The notes under the pieces were generated by a model. The model searched no databases and was not told the DNA's origin. It worked only from the letters and a program-made list of their open reading frames with translations. This document shows, piece by piece, positions 27,097 through 35,130 of a stretch of 64,000 nucleotides of DNA (position 1 is the first letter of the stretch; each line of letters begins with the position of its first letter). The position numbers and the translations under genes were made by a program. The stretch is taken from positions 1,299,868 through 1,363,867 of the forward strand of contig NZ_CP066744.1 in NCBI RefSeq assembly GCF_016458825.1. Direction: 5' to 3'. This DNA is from Miniphocaeibacter halophilus. Lineage in GTDB: Bacteria > Bacillota > Clostridia > Tissierellales > Peptoniphilaceae.

Positions 27097-27834
27097 TTAA
27101 AATAAAGAAGTTTTATAAACAAAAGACAGTATTAAATATATTATTGGTTGATGAATCATATATATAAATAAACTATGCCTTCCAATTATACACACAGGGT
27201 TGTATCTTTTTTTCTTCATAATAGGCTTTTTAGTTACTATTAGGCGGCCAATATAAAAGCCGACTATAAATAGAAATATCCATGGCAGTATTGGAAAATA
27301 GTCTGCTGATGTAAAATTAGGACCAGGAAATCCTAGCCAAAATAAAAATTTCAAATTATATAAATTTTCAGGTAAGTAATGTTTTGTAAAAAATAAATTA
27401 ATATATCCATTTGTAATTGGTTTTGTAGCTATAAACAATAAAACAAATAGGATTATTCCTATAAATGGATTTATACGTTTTAATATTGGATCAATAGCCA
27501 GTAGTATTAGTGTTGCAAAAGCAAAAAAATGTATTATTCCAAAGGCTATAAATTGGTCCTTCATAAAAATTGCGGTAAAAACTGAAAGTATTGCGGCACA
27601 AGCTAAAAGCATAGTAAATTTTCTGGAATTTTTCTTTCCGAAATTATAGGAAATACCGGAAGTTACTATAAAGGTCATAGCTATTAAATTTTGCCATATA
27701 GAGGAGTACTTACTGGGAAACCAGGAAATATTTTCTCCAAATATATAGACTAGGTCATAGAACAAATGGTAGATGACCATATTAATTATTGCAAAGCCTC
27801 TTATAAAATCAATTGAATTATATCGTTCTTTCAT
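27097..27834 (-). CDS. DUF1624 / heparan-alpha-glucosaminide N-acetyltransferase-like membrane protein
   Basis: A 245-residue protein with about seven hydrophobic helices. The N-terminus (YNSIDFIRGFAIINMVIYHLFYDLVYIFG) is the hallmark of the DUF1624/HGSNAT-catalytic-like family, with a conserved His in helix 1. Members are multi-span acyltransferase-like proteins and bacterial substrates are unknown. It sits 10 nt downstream of the cardiolipin synthase gene, suggesting a membrane or envelope role. Confidence 0.82.
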   Translation of the reverse strand: MKERYNSIDFIRGFAIINMVIYHLFYDLVYIFGENISWFPSKYSSIWQNLIAMTFIVTSGISYNFGKKNSRKFTMLLACAAILSVFTAIFMKDQFIAFGIIHFFAFATLILLAIDPILKRINPFIGIILFVLLFIATKPITNGYINLFFTKHYLPENLYNLKFLFWLGFPGPNFTSADYFPILPWIFLFIVGFYIGRLIVTKKPIMKKKRYNPVCIIGRHSLFIYMIHQPIIYLILSFVYKTSLF

Positions 27835-27844
27835 AATTTTTCCT

Positions 27845-29380
27845 TTACATCATTGGTGCAAAGACCCTTAGTACAGATCTAGCAACTTTTTTTATCCATA
27901 ATGTTTTTTTCATCTCTGTTAATGTTTTTCTTTGAGAAATATCTATTGTGTTAAGAAAATCCCTTTTTATATCAAAAATAACAGGAGAGTCATAAAACCA
28001 AACTGCATCTTCAAAATGGAGATAAAGACTTCTAAAATCTACGTTTATAGTTCCGACTACTGCAAATTTATCATCGGAGACAAAGTTTTTAGCGTGTATA
28101 AAACCAGGCGTATATTCATATATTTTAACACCGGAGGCAATTAAACTTTCATAATGGCTTCTAGTAACCATAAAGACAGTTTTTTTATCGGGAATATGAG
28201 GAGTTAAAATCCTAACATCAATACCACCCTTTGCAGCATTTTTTAAGGCTGTAAGCATTTCATTGGAAAGTATTAAATAGGGTGTTGTAATATATACATA
28301 GTTTTTTGCTCTGTTAATTATATTTAAATAAATATTTTCACCAACAGGATCAGCATCTAAAGGTGAATCGGAAAAAGGTTGGACAAAACCGTTATCGGGA
28401 TCTTCTATTTCATCATCAAAATTTAGTCTATGTAAATGGGACTCAAAATCTACAAATTCATCGGAAATAGAATTCCACATAGATAAAAATATTACAGTTA
28501 AACTCCATACAGCCTGACCATATAATCTAACGGCACTATCTTTCCAATGACCAAATCTTTCCACCTTATTAATATATTCATCTGCTAAATTTACCCCGCC
28601 GGTATATCCGATATTTCCATCGATAACAATTATCTTTCGGTGATCCCTGTTGTTATGTTTTGGCATAACAAATAGCTTTATAGGATTAAAAACTTGACAC
28701 TTTATTCCCTTAGAAATTAAAAACTTATCATAGTTTCTTGGTAATTTAGAAATACAGCCAAAATCATCATAAATTAGTCTTACATCAACGCCTTCTTTGA
28801 CTTTTTCTACTAAAATATCCAAAACCGTATTCCACATATAACCTTCTTCAATAATAAAGAATTCTAAAAAAATAAAATTTTTTGCATTTTTAAGATCTTT
28901 AATAAAATCGTAAAAAAACATTTCTCCACTGGGATAGTATTTAGAATTGGTATTTTTATAGACAGGACAGCTAGCATATCGTTCTAAGTACCTACTTTGT
29001 ATGTAGGCATCTTCATCTGTAATCTCCTCTAAGGTATTTATATGATTAGTCATTAAAAAATGAAAAGAGGAGGTTGTTGTTGACATGGACATTCTTATAT
29101 TAGATACAAATCTATTTTGTGCAAAAAACAAATAGATGATTGATCCAAACATTGGAAAGGCTATAATAGGAACAATCCAGGCTATTTTATAAGCAGGGTT
29201 TGTATCTTTATTTATAATAGTTACTACTAAAATAAGACCTAAAATTAAACTTGCAACATAGAACCAAAAGAAGTTGTCAGCAAGTAAAACATATACTTCG
29301 TAAGTAAGAAGTACCTGTAGAATGAAAATAATACTAACAAAGAACATTCTACTTGTAATAAATTTAAAAAAATTTTTCAT
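27845..29380 (-). CDS. cls: Cardiolipin synthase
   Basis: A 511-residue enzyme of the usual Gram-positive Cls length. Two N-terminal membrane helices are followed by two phospholipase-D HxK(x)4D motifs: HRKIIVID (with GYTGGVNLADEY) and HAKNFVSDD (with GTINVDFRS). It condenses two phosphatidylglycerols to cardiolipin and glycerol at the membrane. It is the middle gene of the minus-strand cluster, 23 nt after the second Nim-like gene. Confidence 0.93.
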   Translation of the reverse strand: MKNFFKFITSRMFFVSIIFILQVLLTYEVYVLLADNFFWFYVASLILGLILVVTIINKDTNPAYKIAWIVPIIAFPMFGSIIYLFFAQNRFVSNIRMSMSTTTSSFHFLMTNHINTLEEITDEDAYIQSRYLERYASCPVYKNTNSKYYPSGEMFFYDFIKDLKNAKNFIFLEFFIIEEGYMWNTVLDILVEKVKEGVDVRLIYDDFGCISKLPRNYDKFLISKGIKCQVFNPIKLFVMPKHNNRDHRKIIVIDGNIGYTGGVNLADEYINKVERFGHWKDSAVRLYGQAVWSLTVIFLSMWNSISDEFVDFESHLHRLNFDDEIEDPDNGFVQPFSDSPLDADPVGENIYLNIINRAKNYVYITTPYLILSNEMLTALKNAAKGGIDVRILTPHIPDKKTVFMVTRSHYESLIASGVKIYEYTPGFIHAKNFVSDDKFAVVGTINVDFRSLYLHFEDAVWFYDSPVIFDIKRDFLNTIDISQRKTLTEMKKTLWIKKVARSVLRVFAPMM

Positions 29381-29403
29381 GTATAACCTCGTTTATGGAA
29401 ATA

Positions 29404-29874
29404 TTATTTTTTTGATTTTCCAGTAATATTTGTAGCTTTAATTTCAAAAACCCTTGTTCTACTAATTGCTGCAGGATTAAACTTAAAATCATCATCCTTA
29501 TGATGGTGTTTTACTAAAATATTTAAAGCCTTATAAATTTCATCATAATCTTTTAATTCTCGCAAAACGCCCTTTCCAATAATTGAATCATAGGCCATTG
29601 TACAATAGCCCTTATCATATTTTACAATAAGTTCATGATTACAGTCTATTTCAAAGGTAAGTTTAGCATTGTCGTATATAAAATCATACTTATTACCTTC
29701 TAAGGCACCATGGAAATAGAAATATAGATTATCATCCCTTAATTCACATCCATAATTTACAGGTAGAACATAGGGGTATTCGCCATTATTGAAGGCCAGT
29801 ACAATAACATCTCCACTTAAAGCAATCCTGTAAAAATTTTCTATACCAAACACTTCTCTTTCAGCTTTTCTCAT
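29404..29874 (-). CDS. Nim-like pyridoxamine 5'-phosphate oxidase-family flavoprotein (copy 2)
   Basis: A 156-residue flavin-binding split-barrel protein. It starts MRKAEREVFGIENFY, then has the DVIVLAFNNGEYPYVLPVNYGCE strand region and YFHGALEGNKYDFI, all typical of the group that includes 5-nitroimidazole-resistance (Nim) proteins. The enzymatic role of chromosomal members is mostly unknown. A close tandem paralogue lies 12 nt upstream. The FMN or haem cofactor cannot be decided from sequence alone. Confidence 0.85.
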   Translation of the reverse strand: MRKAEREVFGIENFYRIALSGDVIVLAFNNGEYPYVLPVNYGCELRDDNLYFYFHGALEGNKYDFIYDNAKLTFEIDCNHELIVKYDKGYCTMAYDSIIGKGVLRELKDYDEIYKALNILVKHHHKDDDFKFNPAAISRTRVFEIKATNITGKSKK

Positions 29875-29886
29875 AACTCCTCCTAC

Positions 29887-30357
29887 TTATATATTGGATT
29901 TGCCAGTTATACTAATAACTTCTATTTTAAAGACTTTAACTTTTTTTAAAGAGCCTTCATCATATTGGCGACTATAGGAATCGGTATACTGTTTCATTAT
30001 ACAATTTAAGGCATTGGTAACTTCCTCATATTCCTTTATTTCATAAATAATTCCCCTTCCAATTAAAGATTCGTATTTCATTGAAAAGGAACAGTTGCTT
30101 TTTCCAGTTACAAGCTTATGATTACAGTCTATTTCAAAGGAGACCCTAGCGCCATTATAAATATACTTATATTTATTACCTTCTAAGGCACCATGAAAAT
30201 AGAAATATAAATTATTATCCTTTAATTCACAACCGTAATTAACAGGCAAAATATAAGGAAAATCCTTGTCGTTAAAAGCCAGTATAATTGTATCGCCGTT
30301 TTTTGCTATAGATAGTATATTATTAAGCCCTGTAACCTCTCTATCGGACCTTCTCAT
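29887..30357 (-). CDS. Nim-like pyridoxamine 5'-phosphate oxidase-family flavoprotein (copy 1)
   Basis: It has the same length (156 residues) and architecture as the next gene, with shared PYILPVNYGCEL, LYFYFHGALEGNKYKYIY and FEIDCNHKL blocks and a more diverged C-terminal half. This is a tandem duplication old enough for divergence. It is the first gene of the five-gene minus-strand cluster, with GGAGG before its ATG. Functions as for its paralogue are not known. Confidence 0.85.
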   Translation of the reverse strand: MRRSDREVTGLNNILSIAKNGDTIILAFNDKDFPYILPVNYGCELKDNNLYFYFHGALEGNKYKYIYNGARVSFEIDCNHKLVTGKSNCSFSMKYESLIGRGIIYEIKEYEEVTNALNCIMKQYTDSYSRQYDEGSLKKVKVFKIEVISITGKSNI

Positions 30358-30546
30358 ATTAATGCCTCCAAAAAATTAGTTATTATTGATTTTACTATAT
30401 AACCATACTATTTAAAAGCTTTAGTAAGTAAGCTACAGTATGACCATAGTATATAAATATATTATATATTAAATAAAAAAACAAAGGTAAAAGTTAATAA
30501 AAAATCTATTAAATCTTATATTAAATATCTCATTATTTTAAAATAC

Positions 30547-30580
30547 AAAAAACCCCCTAAACCAATACTTGATTTAGGGG
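30547..30580 (-). terminator. Terminator of the nucleoside deaminase gene
   Basis: CCCCTAAA (30554-30561) pairs with TTTAGGGG (30573-30580). On the minus strand it is followed by a T-run (As at 30547-30552 on plus), just after the deaminase stop. The 30358-30546 stretch beyond it is AT-rich and holds the promoter region of the Nim-like cluster. Confidence 0.8.
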
Positions 30581-30596
30581 ATAAGGGTAAATTGTT

Positions 30597-31079
30597 TTAT
30601 TTTTTATTCCAATAATTTAAATGCGGTTTCAATATTTCTTCAGTCATTTCTTCAATAGGCCCAATAACTTTTATATTTTTTTGTCCTCTTGAAAAAATTT
30701 CTCTAGAAGGTAAATCAAATGTTGGGTTTCTATCATCAGAGCCGGTTATTTCCAAGAGTTTCTTCTCTGAAACACCATAGACTATTGTTCCAACATTAGT
30801 CCAATAGGCAGCACCACAGCACATTACACATGGCTCACAGGTAGTGTACATAGTACAATTCCATAAGTATTCTTTATCGAACAACTCACCGGCCTTTTCC
30901 ATTAATTTTGTTTCAGCATGGCCTATAGATGACTTATTTGTTACTTCAACATTACCTTGCCTTAGTAAAATTTCTCCTTCAGGAGAAACTAAAATAGCCC
31001 CAAAGGGATGATTTCCCTTAGCAACTGATTCTTCTGAAACTTTCACAGCTTCTCTTAAATAGTAAATATGATTTTCCAT
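30597..31079 (-). CDS. Nucleoside/nucleobase deaminase (CMP/dCMP deaminase-like, guanine deaminase type)
   Basis: A 160-residue zinc deaminase. The zinc/catalytic motif HAE is in GHAETKLMEKAGELFD, and CEPCVMC is in TTCEPCVMCCGAAYW. KGNHPFGAILVSPEGEILLRQGN is typical of the guanine/cytosine deaminase subgroup rather than of the essential tRNA deaminase TadA, though paralogues are hard to separate. A longer frame starts at 31136, but GGGAGG is placed for the ATG at 31079. It is probably monocistronic. Confidence 0.82.
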   Translation of the reverse strand: MENHIYYLREAVKVSEESVAKGNHPFGAILVSPEGEILLRQGNVEVTNKSSIGHAETKLMEKAGELFDKEYLWNCTMYTTCEPCVMCCGAAYWTNVGTIVYGVSEKKLLEITGSDDRNPTFDLPSREIFSRGQKNIKVIGPIEEMTEEILKPHLNYWNKK

Positions 31080-31175
31080 TATTTTGCCTCCCTGTAAATT
31101 TTTGATATTTATTAAATATAATATCCCAAATACCATGAATAATAAAATTATATATGGTTAAAAGCAAAATGCCTA

Positions 31176-31231
31176 TTCACAAAATAATTATATTAGTATA
31201 TAATAACTCCTTGAATAGAAAAGGAGTTATT
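31176..31231 (+). promoter_or_regulatory. Promoter and perfect inverted repeat covering the ribosome binding site
   Basis: TTCACA (31176-31181), a 17-bp spacer and TATAAT (31199-31204) form a good promoter. AATAACTCCTT (31202-31212) and AAGGAGTTATT (31221-31231) form a perfect 11-bp inverted repeat with an 8-nt spacer, ending at the ATG (31232). The right arm contains the Shine-Dalgarno AAGGAG. If transcription starts about 7 nt after the -10, the left arm is mostly outside the mRNA and the repeat is better read as an operator. If there is an upstream start, it is an RBS-sequestering hairpin. Confidence 0.6.
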
Positions 31232-31519
31232 ATGTTAAAAAATTTTAGTGTAAAAATATTGTTAAAGTATTCATTGGATTCTGTAGAAATATTTGAGGAA
31301 TCTGTAATTATAGTAAAGTTAAATAGGATAGATGAAATTAAAGAAAAAATTGAAATGTATATTCAGTCCTTAAATAACGAAAGTGAAGACGAGAAGGTAT
31401 TGGAACTTGTCTCAATTATAGACTACTATGAGTTACATAATAATATTTCTATAGATAACGACTTTGTAGATGTTTACAGTAGATATTTAAGTCATGAGGA
31501 AATAAAAGCCTATATATAG
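31232..31519 (+). CDS. Hypothetical protein (95 aa)
   Basis: A 95-residue acidic soluble protein. The N-terminal strand-like part (NFSVKILLKYSLDSVEIF) is followed by helices, and there is no membrane segment or Cys. I do not recognise the family. A longer frame begins at 31154, but AAGGAG at 31221-31226 decides for the ATG at 31232. It has its own promoter with a striking inverted repeat and its own terminator, so it is a regulated single-gene unit. Confidence 0.7.
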   Translation: MLKNFSVKILLKYSLDSVEIFEESVIIVKLNRIDEIKEKIEMYIQSLNNESEDEKVLELVSIIDYYELHNNISIDNDFVDVYSRYLSHEEIKAYI

Positions 31520-31520
31520 T

Positions 31521-31546
31521 AAAAGCTCACCGCTAGGTGGGCTTTT
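31521..31546 (+). terminator. Terminator after the 95-aa gene
   Basis: AAAAGC-t-CACC and GGTG-g-GCTTTT form a stem around a GCTA loop, directly after the stop codon. Confidence 0.85.
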
Positions 31547-31550
31547 ATCG

Positions 31551-31709
31551 GGCTCTTTGTCAAATAGTGTTGATAAAGAAAAGTAATGATATTTGCGGTT
31601 CAAGCTAAGAAGCTTGAGCCGCTTTTTCATTTTCCAAACCCTTAAACTTGCTTCCTTGTTAAATAGTGTTAATGGATTTATTACCATTACCACTATAAAT
31701 TATAGAGCC
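31551..31709. mobile_element. Short non-autonomous element with ISL3-like ends (159 bp)
   Basis: The left end reads GGCTCT-8 nt-TAGTGTTGAT. The right end, reverse complemented from 31709, reads GGCTCT-8 nt-TAGTGGTAAT, so the two ends are imperfect inverted repeats with identical spacing. The sequence style (GGCTCTTTGTCAAA then TAGTGTTGAT) recalls ISL3-family termini. No transposase frame of useful length remains inside, only a terminator-like hairpin, and no exact 8-bp target duplication is seen. Best read as an internally deleted ISL3-type relic or MITE. Confidence 0.5.
31595..31627 (+). terminator. Hairpin with T-run inside the ISL3-like relic
   Basis: GCGGTTCAAGCT (31595-31606) pairs with AGCTTGAGCCGC (31611-31622) with one G-T pair and an AAGA loop, then five Ts. 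Confidence 0.8.
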
Positions 31710-31717
31710 ATTTTAAG

Positions 31718-31744
31718 TAGACTTAGATAAAGTCTATTTTTTTT
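31718..31744 (+). terminator. Third terminator in the 31520-31849 gap
   Basis: TAGACTT (31718-31724) pairs with AAGTCTA (31730-31736), followed by eight Ts. The remaining 100 nt before the next gene contain no further gene. Confidence 0.8.
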
Positions 31745-31849
31745 GATATAATTATAAAGGAATATAATAAGTAAAGAAAATTACTAATAGGTTAAAGATA
31801 TAGTAATTTATAAAATTCATAACTTATTATAAAAAATAAGGAGGTAAAA

Positions 31850-32185
31850 ATGAGTTATAGTGAAAAAAGGAAAGAAGGAGAAGCAAATACCGCATTATTA
31901 GGGAAAAATTCTCCGGAAGTAATGGGAGGTTTCCAAGAACTACATAAAAAAATTATGGAAACAACAGCCATATCCGTTAAGGAAAAGGAATTAGTAGCTT
32001 TAGGTATATCAATAGCTATAAGATGTGAAGGCTGTATTTTAGCCCATGTAAATGCTGCAAAAAAAGCTGGTGTTACTTTAGAAGAAATATATGGAGTAAT
32101 AGAAGTTGCAATATTAATGAGTGGTGGGCCAGGAACTGCTTATGGTGGAATTGCGGCAGCTTATGCAGAAGAAGTTTATAAATAG
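31850..32185 (+). CDS. Carboxymuconolactone decarboxylase/AhpD-like protein
   Basis: A 111-residue all-helical CMD-family protein with the redox CxxC-type site CEGCILAHVNAAKKAG near residues 61-76, preceded by KELVALGISIAIR and followed by the family's GVTLEEIYGVIEVAI helix. Members act as peroxidase-linked disulfide reductases or gamma-carboxymuconolactone decarboxylases. The CxxC plus His pattern favours an AhpD-like redox role. It stands alone with AAGGAGG before the start and a strong terminator after. Confidence 0.88.
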   Translation: MSYSEKRKEGEANTALLGKNSPEVMGGFQELHKKIMETTAISVKEKELVALGISIAIRCEGCILAHVNAAKKAGVTLEEIYGVIEVAILMSGGPGTAYGGIAAAYAEEVYK

Positions 32186-32186
32186 T

Positions 32187-32216
32187 AAAACAGGAGATAA
32201 AATATCTCCTGTTTTT
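32187..32216. terminator. Convergent terminator between AhpD-like gene and metY
   Basis: AAAACAGGAGATA pairs with TATCTCCTGTTTT across an AAA loop and is T-flanked on the right. On the left its As serve the minus-strand metY, whose stop lies inside it. Confidence 0.9.
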
Positions 32217-33477
32217 AAATTGCATTTAAAGCCTGTTGGATATCTTCAATAATATCGTCTATATTTTCCAGTCCAACAGAAAAACGTACCATTCCGCCTT
32301 CAATACCGGCAGCAACCAGTTGTTCATCTGTTAATTGACGATGGGTTTCGCTGGCAGGATGAAGTACACATGTGCGAATATCAGCAACATGAACTTCATT
32401 AGAAGCTAATTTCAAAGCATCCATAAACTTAATGGCATTTTCTCTTCCGCCTTTTATATTTAGGGAAATAACACCACTAGCTCCCTTTAAATATTTTTGG
32501 GCTAATTCATAGTTTTCATCGCCTTTTAAACCGGGATAGGTTACGGATTCTATTTTATCTGATTTCTCAAAATATTTTGCTACAGCCGTTGCATTTTCAC
32601 AGTACTGTTTCATTCTAATTGCTAAAGTTTCCAAGCCTAAATTAAGTAAAAATGCCGAATGGGCAGCAGGATAACAACCAAAATCTCTCATTAGTTGCAT
32701 TCTAGCCTTAACAATATAGGCAGCTTTACCATAGTTTTCAACATAGGAAATTCCGTGGTATGATTCATCCGGTTCAACGAGTTCCGGGAATTTGCCATTA
32801 GTCCAGTCAAAATTACCGCTGTCTACAATAACTCCACCAACTTGTACTGCATGGCCATCCATATATTTTGTAGTAGAATGTATTACAATATCGGCACCAT
32901 GCTCAAAGGGTTTACATAAAACAGGAGTTGCAAAAGTATTGTCTACAATTAAAGGAACTCCATTTTCATGAGCTATGCGGGAAAATTTTTCAAAATCTAA
33001 AACAGATAAGGCAGGATTTGCAATTGTTTCTCCAAAAACTGCCTTGGTATTTTTCTTAAAAGCCTTATTTATTTCTTCTTCAGAAGCGTATTTATCAACA
33101 TAGATACATTCAATTCCCAATTTTTTTAATGTATAGGAAAAAAGATTTACAGTTCCACCATAAATTTCTGTTAAACTAATAAAACTATCTCCGGCATTGC
33201 ATATATTTAAAATCGATAGAAGAGTAGCAGCTTGTCCTGATGTTGTACACATAGCACCAACGCCGCCTTCAAGTTCTGCAATTTTTTCTTCTACGGCCAT
33301 AACAGTAGGGTTGGCAAATCTGGAATAAATTAAAGACTTAGTAGGTTCGTCAAAAACAGAAGCTACTTCTTCAGTTGAATCATAGACATAAGTTGTACTT
33401 TGAACAATAGGGACAACCCTAGGTTCAGAGTTTTTAGGTGTGTAGCCTGAATGCAGGCATTTAGTTTCATCTCTCAT
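32215..33477 (-). CDS. metY: O-acetylhomoserine sulfhydrylase (MetY), PLP enzyme
   Basis: A 420-residue Cys/Met-metabolism PLP enzyme. The PLP lysine is in HSTTKYMDGHA. The N-terminal CLHSGYTP block, the YSRFANPTVMAVEEKIAELEGG segment and the length favour O-acetylhomoserine sulfhydrylase (MetY) over the shorter cystathionine gamma-synthases and lyases. It forms homocysteine from O-acetylhomoserine and sulfide in the cytoplasm. GGAGG precedes the ATG. A LysR-type regulator gene lies 101 nt upstream on the same strand and may control it. Confidence 0.88.
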   Translation of the reverse strand: MRDETKCLHSGYTPKNSEPRVVPIVQSTTYVYDSTEEVASVFDEPTKSLIYSRFANPTVMAVEEKIAELEGGVGAMCTTSGQAATLLSILNICNAGDSFISLTEIYGGTVNLFSYTLKKLGIECIYVDKYASEEEINKAFKKNTKAVFGETIANPALSVLDFEKFSRIAHENGVPLIVDNTFATPVLCKPFEHGADIVIHSTTKYMDGHAVQVGGVIVDSGNFDWTNGKFPELVEPDESYHGISYVENYGKAAYIVKARMQLMRDFGCYPAAHSAFLLNLGLETLAIRMKQYCENATAVAKYFEKSDKIESVTYPGLKGDENYELAQKYLKGASGVISLNIKGGRENAIKFMDALKLASNEVHVADIRTCVLHPASETHRQLTDEQLVAAGIEGGMVRFSVGLENIDDIIEDIQQALNAI

Positions 33478-33578
33478 TAATAATCCTCCAATAATTGAAT
33501 TTAAACCATTGTATCATAAAGAAAAGTTATAGTATAAGATAGATTAAATATACCGTGATATAGACTTAGGCTATAATT

Positions 33579-34490
33579 CTAGCTATTAAATCCCTTAGAG
33601 TAATCCAGTAGAATATCGTAAAACTTTTTGCCAATTTCCGATAAAACCACATCTTTATGAACAATTGTACCTACTTGAATTTTTTCGTCGGCCTTAACAG
33701 GAACAGAAATTATATCTCCACCGTGTAAATATTCCGGGAAAACTCCGGAAGAATAGGTGTAGGCATCTAAACCTATCATAAAATTAACAACTGCAGCACG
33801 GTCGCTTACACGAATGCTTTTCTTTACAGGCAAATAGCTAAAAACCTCCTCAGAGAAATAAAAGGAATTGTACATTCCCTGGTTAAATGAAATTTTAGGA
33901 TAATCATCTAATTCGGCAATCTCGATTATATTTTTATTTGCTAAAGGATGTTTCTTTGAAAGGAAAACATGTGGTTTAGCAGTAAAGAGCTCCTTAAAAA
34001 TTAAATTATTTTCAGACAACATCTTCCTAATAACGGCCTCATTATAATTTGAAAGATAAATTATACCTATCTCACTATACATTGTTTTAACATGTTCAAT
34101 AACCTCATAGGTTGTAGTTTCGTTTAAGGTAAAATCATATTCTTCATCAGAATAGTCCTTAACTAGGTCAACAAAAGCATTTGCAACAAAAAGATAATGT
34201 TGGGAAGACGCTGCAAATCTTTGTTTTTTTACAGTTCCCTTAATATACTTTGCCTCTAAAAGGTCGGCCTGGGTTAAAACCTGTTGAGCGTAGCCTAAAA
34301 ACTCAGTTCCTTTATTTGTAAGAACTACGCCTCTGTTGTTCCTAATAAAAATGGCAAATTGTAATTCCTTTTCCAGCTCCTTAATTGCATTTGAAAGGCT
34401 TGGTTGGGAAATGAAGAGTTCTTTAGCAGCTTCATTAATAGAGCCTTTTTCTGCAACTTTAACTATATATTTTAGTTGTTGTAAAGTCAT
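33579..34490 (-). CDS. LysR-family transcriptional regulator
   Basis: A 303-residue LysR protein. The N-terminal winged HTH (LQQLKYIVKVAEKGSINEAAKELFISQPSLS in pieces, then IFIRNNRGVVLTNKGTEFL) is followed by a substrate-binding domain. The frame extends upstream to 34571, but GAGGTG is placed for the ATG at 34490. Located just upstream of metY on the same strand, it fits a CysB/CmbR-like regulator of sulfur metabolism, an inference from position and family only. Confidence 0.88.
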   Translation of the reverse strand: MTLQQLKYIVKVAEKGSINEAAKELFISQPSLSNAIKELEKELQFAIFIRNNRGVVLTNKGTEFLGYAQQVLTQADLLEAKYIKGTVKKQRFAASSQHYLFVANAFVDLVKDYSDEEYDFTLNETTTYEVIEHVKTMYSEIGIIYLSNYNEAVIRKMLSENNLIFKELFTAKPHVFLSKKHPLANKNIIEIAELDDYPKISFNQGMYNSFYFSEEVFSYLPVKKSIRVSDRAAVVNFMIGLDAYTYSSGVFPEYLHGGDIISVPVKADEKIQVGTIVHKDVVLSEIGKKFYDILLDYSKGFNS

Positions 34491-34578
34491 ATAACACCTC
34501 GTTAAATTGATACATTTATTATAGCATGAAACTATATAGCTGTATGTTAAATTTACAAATAATATATACAAACTGAAT

Positions 34579-34607
34579 AAAAAAACCGCTAAACAGCGGT
34601 TTTTTTA
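34579..34607. terminator. Terminator hairpin upstream of lysR
   Basis: AAAAAACCGCT and AGCGGTTTTTTT form a perfect stem with an AAAC loop, T-flanked on both strands. It marks the 3' end of the degenerate GNAT gene. Confidence 0.85.
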
Positions 34608-35051
34608 AATTACAGTACATAATTAAATCATTTTCTACTTCCTGATATATTTTAAAATTAAATTTTTTATACAGATTTAAAGCCGGATTTTCTTTTGAAC
34701 AGCTAGTGAAACTTTGCTATAGCCTTTTTTCTTTAAAGCTAGGAGTATTTCTTTTAATAATTTAGAGCCGGCACCATAACCTATGTACTTAGGTAAAATA
34801 GATATAGAAAGCTCAGGAGTATGACTATCTATAAAGCCATAACCTTTTATATTTTCAGGAAAAAGTCTACTCCATGTAGCACCAATAATATTTTATTCTA
34901 CTTCTGCAACAAAGTATATATCGGTATTGTCATTAAAGTTTTCATAGTATATTTTTAATCCAGAGTCATCTAAAATAATTCTAGGAATTAGCTTATTATT
35001 TTCTTTTTGAAAAATAGCTTGATAGGTAAATTCTTTTTAAATATGGTATTT
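34607..35051 (-). pseudogene. Degenerate GNAT acetyltransferase
   Basis: Reading the minus strand gives a recognisable GNAT: KYHI-stop-KEFTYQAIF, then IYFVAEVE-stop-NIIGATWSRLF, then PELSISILPKYIGYGAGSKLLKEIL and KKKGYSKVSLAV. A one-base frameshift follows and leads to ENPALNLYKKFNFKIYQEV and a final NDLIMYCNL. At least two in-frame stops (one at 34893-34895) and one frameshift are present, and no start codon is evident. It lies between lysR and the lyase gene and occupies what would otherwise be an unexplained 500-bp gap. Confidence 0.85.
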
Positions 35052-35130
35052 CTTTGCTTTTAATTCTCTGATTATAAGTTTCAAGTATTTCTCCTAATTT
35101 TGCAAAGAAGATATTTTTATTTGTGTGTTC

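Noticed and set aside
31487-31693. Minus-strand 68-codon frame in the ISL3-like relic
   Set aside because: Composed of the element's ends and hairpin. It overlaps terminators and has no RBS. At most a transposon remnant, not a gene.
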